In this document: positions 35,440-43,464 of the stretch, piece after piece
Position numbering within the stretch: the stretch's first letter is position 1
Layout: every line of letters begins with the position of its first letter
Assembly (NCBI RefSeq): GCF_000147815.2
Contig: NC_015957.1
Location: 3,720,001 to 3,784,000 of the forward strand
Length of the DNA: 64,000 nt
Origin: Streptomyces violaceusniger Tu 4113
GTDB taxonomy: Bacteria; Actinomycetota; Actinomycetes; Streptomycetales; Streptomycetaceae
Direction: 5' to 3'
Program-made: the position numbers and the translations under genes
The notes under the pieces: generated by a model
The model's input: the letters and a program-made list of their open reading frames with translations, nothing else
Database searches by the model: none
What the model was told of the DNA's origin: nothing

Positions 35440-36036
35440 ATGAACGCACGCCTTCGACTCGCCCAGCAGCCCGAGGCGGACGCCCTGCTCGAGCGCGACC
35501 CACTGGCCCTGATGATCGGGATGCTGCTTGATCAGCAGGTGCCCATGGAGTGGGCGTTCTCCGGTCCATACACCATCGCGGGGCGTCTGGGCAGGGACCG
35601 ATTGGACGCCCGGGAGATCGCCGCATACGACCCCGAGCGGTTCGCCGCGCTGCTGTCGGAGAAGCCCGCCGTGCATCGCTACCCGGGCGCGATGGCCGGG
35701 CGCGTCCAGCAGCTTTGCGGGTATCTGGCCGAGCACTACGACGGCGACCCGACCGCCATGTGGCGCGATGCCTCCTCCGGTGAGGAACTGCTCCGGCGGC
35801 TGAACGAACTGCCCGGTTTCGGCAAGCAGAAGGCGCAGATCTTCCTCGCGCTGCTGGGCAAGCGGCTCGGGGTGCGGCCCAAGGGCTGGCGCGAGGCCGC
35901 CGGGTCCTACGGCGAGGAGGGCGCGTATCGCTCGGTGGCCGACATCACCGGGCCCGAGTCGCTGGACAAGGTCCGCGCCCACAAGCAGGAACTCAAGCGG
36001 CAGGCCAAGCGGGCCAAGGGCGGCGCGGGAGGCTGA
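35440..36036 (+). CDS. HhH-GPD-type base-excision DNA repair protein
   Basis: 198 residues. N-terminal LAQQPEADALLERDPLALMIGMLLDQQVPMEWAFSGP and the helix-hairpin-helix LNELPGFGKQKAQIFLALLGKRLG place it in the HhH-GPD superfamily of actinomycete DNA glycosylase-like proteins. The substrate lesion is unknown and a catalytic Asp cannot be assigned with certainty. ATG 35440 is chosen by homology; ATG 35416 in the same frame is an alternative. Divergent from the sigma factor gene. Confidence 0.85.
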   Translation: MNARLRLAQQPEADALLERDPLALMIGMLLDQQVPMEWAFSGPYTIAGRLGRDRLDAREIAAYDPERFAALLSEKPAVHRYPGAMAGRVQQLCGYLAEHYDGDPTAMWRDASSGEELLRRLNELPGFGKQKAQIFLALLGKRLGVRPKGWREAAGSYGEEGAYRSVADITGPESLDKVRAHKQELKRQAKRAKGGAGG

Positions 36037-36084
36037 GCGGGGGCCTTTTCGGCGTTGCCGGGCGCCAGGCGGTGCTGCCGGGCT

Positions 36085-37053
36085 TCAGACAGTGCCCAGC
36101 GCGTCCCGCAGGGTGTCCACGGCCAGGGCGAGCGCGCCCCGAGCGGCCTGCGTGTCGCGGAGCGCGTCGAGCATCAGGAAGTCATGGATGATCCCCTGCA
36201 TCCGCAGGGCCGTGACCGGTACCCCGGCCTCCCGCAGCTTGGCCGCGTACGCCTCGCCCTCGTCGCGCAGCACATCCGCCTCGCCGGTGATGACGAGGGC
36301 GGGCGGCAGCCCGGCGAGCTGGTCGGGGGTGGCGCGCAGCGGGGAGGCGGTGATCTCGGAGCGGTGCGCCGGGTCGGTCGTGTACTGGTCCCAGAACCAC
36401 TTCATCGCCTCACGGGTGAGGAAGTAGCCCTCGGCGAACTCCTCGTACGAGCCGGTGTCGAAGGCGGCGTTGGTCTCCGGATAGAAGAGCACCTGCCGCA
36501 CCAGTGACAGATCGCCGCGTTCCTTGGCGAGCAGGGTGAGGGCGATGGCCAGGTTGCCGCCCACCGAGTCCCCGGCCACCGCGATCCGGGAGGCGTCGAG
36601 CCCCGCTCCCTCGCCATGGGCCACGATCCACTGGCCCACGGCGTAGCTCTGCTCCAGCGCCACCGGGTAGTGGGCCTCGGGGGAGAGGTCGTACTCGGGG
36701 AAGACGACCGCGGCGCCCACTCGGACCGCCAGCTCCCGGACCAGCCGGTCATGGGTGTGGGCGTTGCCGAACACCCAGCCCGCGCCGTGGATGTAGAGAA
36801 TCACCGGAAGGGTGCCGACGGCCTTCGGAGGGCGGACGATCCGCGCCTTGACGCCGCCCGTCGGGATACCGCCGACGCTGATCCACTCCTCGTCCACCTC
36901 CGGTTTGGGCACCTCGCCCGACTGCACCTCGTCGAGCGTGCGACGGCCCTCCGCGGGCGTCGTCTGGTACGGATACGGCGGTTTGGCGGTGGCCTCGGCG
37001 AACGCCGCGGCGGCGGGTTCGAGGACGGGGCGGGCCGGAGCGGTGATGGACAT
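36085..37053 (-). CDS. Alpha/beta hydrolase, hormone-sensitive-lipase (Aes) type esterase
   Basis: 322 residues from ATG 37053, with AAGGAGA 6 bases upstream. Motifs: LYIHGAGWVFGN (HGGG-type oxyanion loop, one Gly replaced by Ala), nucleophile AGDSVGGNLA, acid ITGEADVLRDEGEAYA and His in GIIHDFLML. Predicted cytoplasmic carboxylesterase/lipase of family IV. The gap to the proline-rich gene upstream (37054-37168) holds nothing evident. Confidence 0.92.
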   Translation of the reverse strand: MSITAPARPVLEPAAAAFAEATAKPPYPYQTTPAEGRRTLDEVQSGEVPKPEVDEEWISVGGIPTGGVKARIVRPPKAVGTLPVILYIHGAGWVFGNAHTHDRLVRELAVRVGAAVVFPEYDLSPEAHYPVALEQSYAVGQWIVAHGEGAGLDASRIAVAGDSVGGNLAIALTLLAKERGDLSLVRQVLFYPETNAAFDTGSYEEFAEGYFLTREAMKWFWDQYTTDPAHRSEITASPLRATPDQLAGLPPALVITGEADVLRDEGEAYAAKLREAGVPVTALRMQGIIHDFLMLDALRDTQAARGALALAVDTLRDALGTV

Positions 37054-37168
37054 CTGCTTCTCCTTTTCCGGTCCGATTCCGTCCGAGGATCTCACCCCGG
37101 CCGCCGCGGCACCCACCGCTGTTACGCCACCCGGGCCTCCGTCGCGCCCGGGTGGTCGGTTGGCGGCA

Positions 37169-37459
37169 TCACCTGATCGGGCCCGGGGCCGGTGACGGAT
37201 CGGGAACCGGATCGGGGCCCGGCGGCTTGGGCACCGGATCGGGGGACGGGACCGGTGCGGGGCCGGGGGTGGGGTTCGGCGGCGGCTCGGGCGGAGGCGT
37301 GGGAATCGGGTCGGGCGGCGGCCCCGGAGGCGGTCCGGGCACGGGGCCCGGTGCGGGACCCGGTTCGGGGCCGCCCGGACCGGGCGACGGAGTCGGAGAC
37401 GGCGGCCCGGGATCTCGCTGCGTCGGATGGATGAGGGTCGGGTCGGTCTGCCGTGCCAC
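37169..37459 (-). CDS. Proline-rich low-complexity small protein, 96 residues
   Basis: GTG 37459 has GGAGG 5 bases upstream (TTTGGAGGACACCGTG), a convincing start. The product opens with ARQTDPTLIHPTQRDPGPPSP and then is almost wholly PGP, PxP and PDP repeats to the end, with no signal peptide or hydrophobic segment. It would be an extended, disordered chain. The opposite strand is a Gly-rich open frame joined to the ABC gene, which I regard as the shadow. Function unknown. Confidence 0.6.
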   Translation of the reverse strand: MARQTDPTLIHPTQRDPGPPSPTPSPGPGGPEPGPAPGPVPGPPPGPPPDPIPTPPPEPPPNPTPGPAPVPSPDPVPKPPGPDPVPDPSPAPGPIR

Positions 37460-37609
37460 GGTGTCCTCCAAAGCTCGTCGGCGGGTGGCCACATCGTTTC
37501 CGGGGCGGGTGCCCCGGTCCCCTGGGATGTACGCATGGACTCGGCGCCGAACGCGCGAGCGGCGGGGAGGGCGGGCGATAATTCCTCCGCCCGGCGGAAG
37601 CGGCGTCGC

Positions 37610-37626
37610 TAGCATCGCCGTCGTCA
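37610..37626 (+). promoter_or_regulatory. Possible -10 element giving a leaderless ABC transcript
   Basis: TAGCAT at 37610-37615 fits a -10 box; the ATG of the ABC gene begins at 37626, about where transcription would start, and no ribosome site precedes it. A leaderless mRNA is therefore plausible. No clear -35 is visible. Confidence 0.35.
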
Positions 37627-39401
37627 TGCGACGTTTTCCTGATCCGGATCCCGGAAATCCAGACCATCGCTCACCCATATCCTATCTGTTATGGCTTGCC
37701 GCTTATCAGCGCAATGCCATATTCCTTGGCGCTCTCTACGGAATTGTCCAAGTACTGGCGCAGGCCCTGGTGCCCGCCGCCGTCGGCAAGGCCATCGACG
37801 CCGGGATCATCGCCCGTGACCAGCGGGCACTCCTGTGGTGGGGCGGTGCGGTAGTGGCCCTCGGGACGATTCAGGCCGCCGCCGGAATTCTGCGCGACCG
37901 CGCCGCCCTCACCACCCGGCTGGGCGCCGCCTATCGCACCGCACAACTCATCGCCCGCCAGGCCGCCCGACTGGGGGCGACCTTGCCGAAACGGGTGGCC
38001 AAAGGCGAGATCGTGAATGCCGGAGTGGCCGATATCGGCCGACTCGGGGAGGCGCTGGCCGAAACCGCCCGGGGCAGCGGCTCCGTCGTCGCCATCGCCG
38101 TCGTGGCGGCCATCCTGCTGCACACCTCCTGGCAACTGGGCCTGGTGGTGCTGCTCGGGGTGCCGCTCATGGCGGGGACGGTGTCCCTGCTGATCCGTCC
38201 GCTGCACCGGCGCCAGCAGCGGCTGCGCGAACAGCAGGCCGAGCTGACCGGCCGCGCCGTGGACATCGTCAGCGGGCTGCGGGTGCTGCGCGGCATCGGC
38301 GGCGAGGAGGTCTTCGCCGACCGCTATCGCGCCGACTCGCAGCGGGTGCGCGCCGCGGGAGTCGAGGTGGCCCGGGTGGAGGCCCTGCTCGACGGTGCCA
38401 AGGTGCTGCTGCCGGGGCTGCTGACCACCGTCGTCGTCTGGCTGGGCGCGCACTACGTGGCGAGCGGGCGGATGGGCCCGGGACAGCTCGTCGCCTTCTA
38501 CGGCTACGCCGTCTTCCTGGTCGATCCGCTGCGCCGGCTCACCAACGCGGCCGGCCGGCTGACCCAGGGGCATGTGGCAGCGCGCCGTATCACGGCGTTT
38601 CTCGCGCTGCGCTCCGAGTTCGCCCTGAGGGCCGCCGCACCTGCTCCGTACGACGGAGGGTACGGCGGACCCGTCTCGCACGAGGGGCCCGCTCCGTACG
38701 AGGGACCGTGCGAGGGGCCCGTTCCGTACGAAGGGCCCGCCCCGCTCGCCGACCCCGCCTCCGGGCTGATCGTGGCACCGGGCCGGTTCACCGCCGTGGC
38801 CTGCGCGTCCCCCGCCGACACCGCGACCCTCGCCGCGCGGCTGGGCCGCTACACCGACTCCACCGTCACCCTCGGGGACACCCCGCTCGGCGATCTGCCC
38901 CCGGACGAGATACGCCGCCGCATCCTCGTCGCCGACAACGACGACCGTCTCTTCGCCGGTCCGCTGCGCGAGGAGCTGCGCGGGCGGGGGAGTGACACGG
39001 AACTGGAGCGGGCCGTCGACGCCGCCTGTGCGCGGGACATCGCGGAGGCGCTCCCGGACGGGCTCGACGACCTCGTCGCCGAGTCCGGGCGCAACTTCTC
39101 CGGCGGCCAGCAGCAGCGGCTGCGCCTGGTGCGCGCGCTCATGGCCGACCCGGAGGTGCTGATCCTCGTCGAGCCCACCAGCGCCGTCGACGCCCACACC
39201 GAGGCCCGTATCGCGCGCGGGCTGCGCGACCTGCGCGCGGGACGGACCACGCTGGTGTTCACCACCAGCCCCGTGGTGCTCGACCGGGCGGACCACGTCG
39301 TCTACGTACAGAGCGCGAAGGCCGTCGCCCAGGGCTCGCACGGCGATCTGCTCACCGATGTCCGCTACCGGTCCGTCGTGGCGCGGGAGGAGTCGGCATG
39401 A
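37626..39401 (+). CDS. ABC exporter subunit with a fully degenerate nucleotide-binding site
   Basis: 591 residues: six-helix exporter domain (about 20-330), then a nucleotide-binding domain. Residues about 335-380 form a repetitive linker (APAPYDGGYGG, APYEGP, VPYEGP) where the A-loop should be. The Walker A position reads VACASPADTATLA instead of GxxGxGKST, the Q-loop is VADNDDRLF, Walker B is LILVEPTS (catalytic Asp to Val at about 515) and the H-loop is TTSP without His. In contrast the signature NFSGGQQQRLRLVRAL is canonical. It should therefore not hydrolyse ATP at its own Walker site but can complete the partner's site. ATGA overlap with the next gene. Confidence 0.88.
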   Translation: MRRFPDPDPGNPDHRSPISYLLWLAAYQRNAIFLGALYGIVQVLAQALVPAAVGKAIDAGIIARDQRALLWWGGAVVALGTIQAAAGILRDRAALTTRLGAAYRTAQLIARQAARLGATLPKRVAKGEIVNAGVADIGRLGEALAETARGSGSVVAIAVVAAILLHTSWQLGLVVLLGVPLMAGTVSLLIRPLHRRQQRLREQQAELTGRAVDIVSGLRVLRGIGGEEVFADRYRADSQRVRAAGVEVARVEALLDGAKVLLPGLLTTVVVWLGAHYVASGRMGPGQLVAFYGYAVFLVDPLRRLTNAAGRLTQGHVAARRITAFLALRSEFALRAAAPAPYDGGYGGPVSHEGPAPYEGPCEGPVPYEGPAPLADPASGLIVAPGRFTAVACASPADTATLAARLGRYTDSTVTLGDTPLGDLPPDEIRRRILVADNDDRLFAGPLREELRGRGSDTELERAVDAACARDIAEALPDGLDDLVAESGRNFSGGQQQRLRLVRALMADPEVLILVEPTSAVDAHTEARIARGLRDLRAGRTTLVFTTSPVVLDRADHVVYVQSAKAVAQGSHGDLLTDVRYRSVVAREESA

Positions 39402-41140
39402 GCACCCACACCCCGCTGCCGGTCGCCCCGGCCGGCGACACCCGCGCCTACGCCCGGCGGCTGGCACTGCGCCACCCGCGCGAACTCACCGCCGTGCTCG
39501 TCCTGTACGCGCTCGCCGCGGGCTGCGGGCTGGTGGGCCCCCGGCTGCTGGGCGACCTGGTGGAGGACACCCGCGACGGCGGCGGCGCCATCACCCGTAC
39601 GGCGCTGCTGATCTGCGCGTTCGTCATCGTCCAGGCGCTGCTGACCCATGCCGCGACGTACGCCTCGGCGCGGCTGGGCGAGAAGGTCCTGGCCGACTTG
39701 CGCGAGCGCTTCGTCGGCGATGTGCTCGCCCTGCCGCTCGCCACCGTCGAACGGGCGGGCGCGGGCGATCTGGTCACCCGCACCATCCGGGACGTGGAGG
39801 TGCTCGCGGGCTGTGTGCGCCGCGCGGTCCCCGCCACCATGACCGCTCTGGTCACCCTCGCCGTCACCTTCGGCGCCCTGGTCGTGGTGGGCCCGCTGCT
39901 GGCCTTGCCCTGCCTGATCGGGGTTCCGGTGCTGTGGTTCGCGGGCCGGTGGTTCTTCGGCCGGTCGCGCGAGGCGTTCCTGCGCCAGAGCGCCTCCTAC
40001 GGGCGGATCACCGAGGGCCTCACCGAGACCGTCGAGGGGGCCCGTACCGTCGAGGCGCTGGGCCTGGCCGGGCGGCGTGAGGAGCGTACGGACCGGGACA
40101 TCGCCGGGTCCTACGCGGCCGAGCGCCATACGATCGGGCTGCTCACGGTCTTTCTGCCGGTCATCGACACCGCCTATCTGCTGCCGGTGGCCGCGACCTT
40201 GGTGCTCGGCGGCCTCTTCGCGCTCCACGGCATGGTCTCGCTCGCCGCGGTCACCGCCGCCACCCTCTACGTCCAGCAGTTGCTGGGCCCGGTCGACACG
40301 GTGCTGTACTGCCTGGGCGACCTCCAGGCCGGCGCCGCCTCACTGGCCCGGCTGCGGGGCGTCCACCGCACCCCCGGACCCGGAGCCGACGCCCCCACAA
40401 CGGCCGCGCCCCGGCACCGGGGCCTGGCGCTGCGCCAAGTGCGCTACGCCTACCGGGAGGGCAGGGATGTGCTGCGCGGGATCGACCTGGAGATCGAGCC
40501 GGGGGAACGGCTGGCGGTCGTCGGGCCGTCGGGCGCGGGCAAGTCCACCCTCGGCCGCCTGCTCGCCGGGATCCACGCACCGCGCACCGGCTCGGTGACC
40601 GTCGGCGGGGTGCCGCTCACCGCGCTCTCCCCGGACCGGCTGCGTGGCCAGGTGGCCCTGGTGACCCAGGAGACGTATGTCTTCTCCGGAACGCTCCGGG
40701 AGAATCTGCTCATCGTCCGGCCCGAGGCCGCCGACGCCGAACTGGAGCGGGTGCTGGACGCGGTCGGGGCCCGGGAGTGGGCCCTTGAGCTGGGGCTTGA
40801 CGCGCGGGTGGGGGCGGGCGGCGCGGCCCTGGCGCCGGACCGGGTGCAACAGCTCTCCCTCGCCCGGCTGGTGCTGGCCGATCCGCACACCCTGGTGCTG
40901 GACGAGGCCACCTCGCTGCTCGATCCGCGCGCGGCCCGCCGTCTGGAGCGCTCCCTCGCCGCCCTGCTCGAGGGGCGTACCGTCATCGCGATCGCCCACC
41001 GGCTGCACACCGCGCATGACGCCGACCGGGTGGCGGTGATGGAGGACGGGCGGATCAGCGAACTCGGCCCGCACCATGAGCTCGTGGCGCGCGGGGGTGC
41101 GTATGCCGCGCTGTGGGAGTCGTGGCACGGCCGCACATGA
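39398..41140 (+). CDS. ABC exporter subunit with catalytic Walker site but lost signature motif
   Basis: 580 residues, same architecture as its partner. Walker A GPSGAGKST (Lys near 382), Q-loop VTQETYVFSGT, Walker B LVLDEATS and H-loop IAIAHR are intact. The ABC signature LSGGQ is replaced by LAPDR in AALAPDRVQQLSLARLVL. In the heterodimer, this subunit's Walker A/B faces the partner's canonical FSGGQ and makes one active site; the other site is dead. Cargo unknown. It has no peptidase or substrate-binding partner. Confidence 0.9.
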   Translation: MSTHTPLPVAPAGDTRAYARRLALRHPRELTAVLVLYALAAGCGLVGPRLLGDLVEDTRDGGGAITRTALLICAFVIVQALLTHAATYASARLGEKVLADLRERFVGDVLALPLATVERAGAGDLVTRTIRDVEVLAGCVRRAVPATMTALVTLAVTFGALVVVGPLLALPCLIGVPVLWFAGRWFFGRSREAFLRQSASYGRITEGLTETVEGARTVEALGLAGRREERTDRDIAGSYAAERHTIGLLTVFLPVIDTAYLLPVAATLVLGGLFALHGMVSLAAVTAATLYVQQLLGPVDTVLYCLGDLQAGAASLARLRGVHRTPGPGADAPTTAAPRHRGLALRQVRYAYREGRDVLRGIDLEIEPGERLAVVGPSGAGKSTLGRLLAGIHAPRTGSVTVGGVPLTALSPDRLRGQVALVTQETYVFSGTLRENLLIVRPEAADAELERVLDAVGAREWALELGLDARVGAGGAALAPDRVQQLSLARLVLADPHTLVLDEATSLLDPRAARRLERSLAALLEGRTVIAIAHRLHTAHDADRVAVMEDGRISELGPHHELVARGGAYAALWESWHGRT

Positions 41141-41527
41141 GGGTGGTTTAACTCGATCGTGTGATGGTCTACTTCCGGGCTTGCGCTGGCCTGGGCCGTT
41201 CGGGCTACGGTGATCGTGCGATCTGGGACGCCGGGTGCGGCGCCAGTGTGCGGGGCCCCCGCTCCACCGGAGTGATGGTTCGAGGCCTCCCCGCCGCCTC
41301 TGGCCGTATTCACATGGCCAGGTCGTGAGGGAACCGGCCTCCCGGGATCGGACCACGGACAGGATCCGTGTCGCTGCCCCGGGGTCGAGTACGCCGGGGA
41401 CCAGTGCGCCCAAGACCGTTCGGGGCGTGCGGCTGGACAGGCTCACTCCTGCTCAGTCCACAGGAACGGTGTGCGGCCCACGGGTTGTGGATCAACTTGT
41501 GGATCAACGGCCGTCGCGGAGCGGAGG
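41141..41527. other. Gene-free stretch with six consecutive hairpins and a 12-bp tandem repeat
   Basis: No supported gene lies between the ABC operon and the convergent DeoR gene. From 41282 to 41427 six short inverted repeats follow one another: GAGGC/GCCTC, CTGGCC/GGCCAG (41300-41321), GGGA/TCCC (41329-41343), CACGGA/TCCGTG (41354-41370), CCCCGG/CCGGGG (41377-41399) and CGCCC/GGGCG (41407-41427). Further on, TTGTGGATCAAC is tandemly duplicated at 41485-41496 and 41497-41508. A structured RNA, or the non-coding end of a lost insertion element, is possible. Confidence 0.4.
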
Positions 41528-42304
41528 TCACTCGCCGCCGACGACCGTCACCTCGACCCCCTGGGCCCGTAGCGCCCGGATCTCGTGGGGGTCGGCGCCC
41601 TCGTCCGTCACCAGCGTCCAGCCGGGCGGCAGCCGCACCCAGGTGTGGAAGGGGCGGCGGCCGATCTTCGCGGAGTGCGCCAGTACGTACACCGCGTCCG
41701 CCCGGCGGGCCATCAGCTCCTTGAGCCGGGTCTGGCTCAGATCCGCCTCGCAGATGCCGTGTTCGGCCGTCACCCCGTCGGCGCCCAGGAACACCCGGTC
41801 GAAGGTCATGCGCTCCAGGGCCGCCTCGGCGAGTGGGCCGAGGAAGCTCTGGCTCAGCGGCCGGAGCGTACCGCCGAGGCATTCCACCCGTACGGTCTCC
41901 ACATCGGCGAGCTCCTGCAGCGCGGTGAGCCCGGTCGTGGCCACCGTGAGTCCGTCGGCGGTGCGCAGCTCATGGGCGAGGGCGCCGACCGTCGAACCGG
42001 CGTCGAGCAGCACCGTCTCCCCGGTGCGGATCGTCGACGCCGCCCAGCGCGCGATGGCCCGCTTGGCCTCGAACGCCTCGCCGGTGCGCTGGCGCAGCGA
42101 CGCCTCCGGGTGGGCGACCAGGGCCATCGCCCCGCCGTACGTCCGCGCCAGCCGCCCGTCCGCGGTGAGCTGGGCGAGGTCGCGGCGGATGGTGGAGGCG
42201 GTGACGCCGAAGGCGCGGGACAGCTCCTCCACGCTGGTCAGGCCCGTGGTCGTGGCGAGGTGGACGATCTGGTCGCGCCGGGCCCGCGCTCCGTTCACCG
42301 GCAT
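41528..42304 (-). CDS. DeoR/GlpR family transcriptional regulator
   Basis: About 258 residues. N-terminal HTH (RRDQIVHLATTTGLTSVEELSRAFGVTASTIRRDLAQLTADGRLARTYGGA) and the DeoR sensor domain of the sugar-phosphate isomerase fold (LLDAGSTVGALAHEL, VATTGLTALQELADVETVRVECLGGTLRP, DRVFLGADGVTAEHGICE). ATG 42304 is preferred over TTG 42331. DeoR proteins respond to phosphorylated sugars; position beside an acid-sugar kinase and dehydrogenase indicates it controls this catabolic island. Confidence 0.92.
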   Translation of the reverse strand: MPVNGARARRDQIVHLATTTGLTSVEELSRAFGVTASTIRRDLAQLTADGRLARTYGGAMALVAHPEASLRQRTGEAFEAKRAIARWAASTIRTGETVLLDAGSTVGALAHELRTADGLTVATTGLTALQELADVETVRVECLGGTLRPLSQSFLGPLAEAALERMTFDRVFLGADGVTAEHGICEADLSQTRLKELMARRADAVYVLAHSAKIGRRPFHTWVRLPPGWTLVTDEGADPHEIRALRAQGVEVTVVGGE

Positions 42305-42354
42305 CTCTCTCGCGTCTCTCGCGTTCGTCAACGTGGGCTCGGCCTCGCGTTCCT

Positions 42355-42412
42355 CAACAGGGGCTGGGCGGCGGCAACAGGGGCTGGCGTCGGCAACCGG
42401 GGCTGGCGTCAG
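42355..42412. repeat. Three 19-20 bp tandem repeats at the pdxA2 3' end
   Basis: Units beginning CAACAGGGGCTGG or CAACCGGGGCTGG start at 42355, 42375 and 42394. The last runs over the stop codon of the dehydrogenase gene (42409-42411). They fill the gap to the DeoR gene. Confidence 0.7.
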
Positions 42413-43464
42413 TGGGCGGGGGACGGAGCCATCGCGGCGGCCTGCCGCAGCGCCTCGATCATGCTACCGGCGTCGGCCGTGCCCGTACCGGCGATGTCGA
42501 AGGCGGTGCCATGGTCGACGGAGGTGCGGATGACGGGCAGACCGACGGTCAGATTGACCCCGGCCTCCAGGCCCAGCACCTTGACCGGGCCGTGCCCCTG
42601 GTCGTGGTACATCGCCACGATCAGGTCGTAGTCACCGCGCCCGGCCAGGAAGAAGGCGGTGTCGGCGGGGAGCGGACCGCGGGCGTCGATGCCATCGGCG
42701 CGCAGCACCTCCAGCGCGGGCACGATCTTCTCCTCCTCCTCGCCGTAGCCGAACAGGCCGTTCTCCCCGGCGTGCGGATTGATCCCGCACACCCCGATCA
42801 CCGGTTCCGGGGTCCCGGCCCGGACCATCGCCTCATGGCCGCGGCGCACGGTGCGCTCGACCAGGCCCGGCTCGATCTTCCGCACCGCGTCGATGAGTCC
42901 GATGTGGGTGGTGACGTGAATGACCTTCACCGTGGGGGTGGCCAGCATCATCGACACCTCCTCGACGCCGGTGAGGTGGGCCAGCAGTTCGGTGTGGCCG
43001 GGGAAGACATGGCCGCCCGCGTGCAGCGCCTCCTTGTTGAGCGGCGCGGTGCAGATGCCCTGCACCTCACCGTCCATGGCCAGTTCGGCGGCGGTCCGTA
43101 CGTACTGGTAGGCCGCGTCCCCGGCCAGCGGGGAGAGCGTTCCCCAGGGCAGCTCGGCGGGGAGCAGCCCGAGGTCGACGACGTTGATCCGGCCCGGGGT
43201 GAACGCCGCGTCGGCGGGCGCGGCCACGGTGACGATCTCGCACGCGATATCGCGCAGCCGGGCGGCCTGCCGCAGCCGCTCCGCGTCCCCGATGACCACC
43301 GGACGGCAGCGCCGCAGGGTGTCCGGGTCGAGCAGCGCGGGGACGATCACCTCGGGTCCGATGCCGGCGCCGTCGCCCATGGTGACCGCGATGAGCGGAA
43401 GCGGGGCGGGATCGGCGTCCGCACCAGCGGCCCCGGTGGGGGCGAGGTTGGTGGAGGAGTTCAT
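42409..43464 (-). CDS. pdxA2: PdxA2-type 4-phospho-acid-sugar dehydrogenase (PdxA family)
   Basis: 351-residue PdxA-family enzyme: TMGDGAGIGPEVIVPAL, TAPLNKEALHAGG, FPGHTELLAHLTG, HVTTHIGLIDAV, CGINPHAGENGLFG, MYHDQGHGPVKVLG, RTSVDHGTAFDIAGTG; the metal-binding histidines are all present. Next to a DUF1537 kinase this family is known to oxidise 4-phospho-D-threonate or -erythronate with decarboxylation to dihydroxyacetone phosphate, so it is more likely catabolic than for vitamin B6. It overlaps the kinase gene by 4 bases (ATGA). Confidence 0.88.
   Translation of the reverse strand: MNSSTNLAPTGAAGADADPAPLPLIAVTMGDGAGIGPEVIVPALLDPDTLRRCRPVVIGDAERLRQAARLRDIACEIVTVAAPADAAFTPGRINVVDLGLLPAELPWGTLSPLAGDAAYQYVRTAAELAMDGEVQGICTAPLNKEALHAGGHVFPGHTELLAHLTGVEEVSMMLATPTVKVIHVTTHIGLIDAVRKIEPGLVERTVRRGHEAMVRAGTPEPVIGVCGINPHAGENGLFGYGEEEEKIVPALEVLRADGIDARGPLPADTAFFLAGRGDYDLIVAMYHDQGHGPVKVLGLEAGVNLTVGLPVIRTSVDHGTAFDIAGTGTADAGSMIEALRQAAAMAPSPAH

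Noticed and set aside
37152..37625. Gly-rich open frame on the + strand extending the ABC gene upstream by 158 codons
   Set aside because: It is the antisense of the proline-rich small gene, has no ribosome site, and the ABC family start fits ATG 37626.
41485..41508. DnaA boxes of an origin
   Set aside because: TTGTGGATCAAC has an extra base relative to a DnaA box, only two copies occur, and dnaA/dnaN-type neighbours are absent.
42409..43464. PdxA for vitamin B6 synthesis
   Set aside because: The pairing with a DUF1537 kinase and DeoR regulator favours the catabolic PdxA2 role, although motifs alone cannot separate the two.
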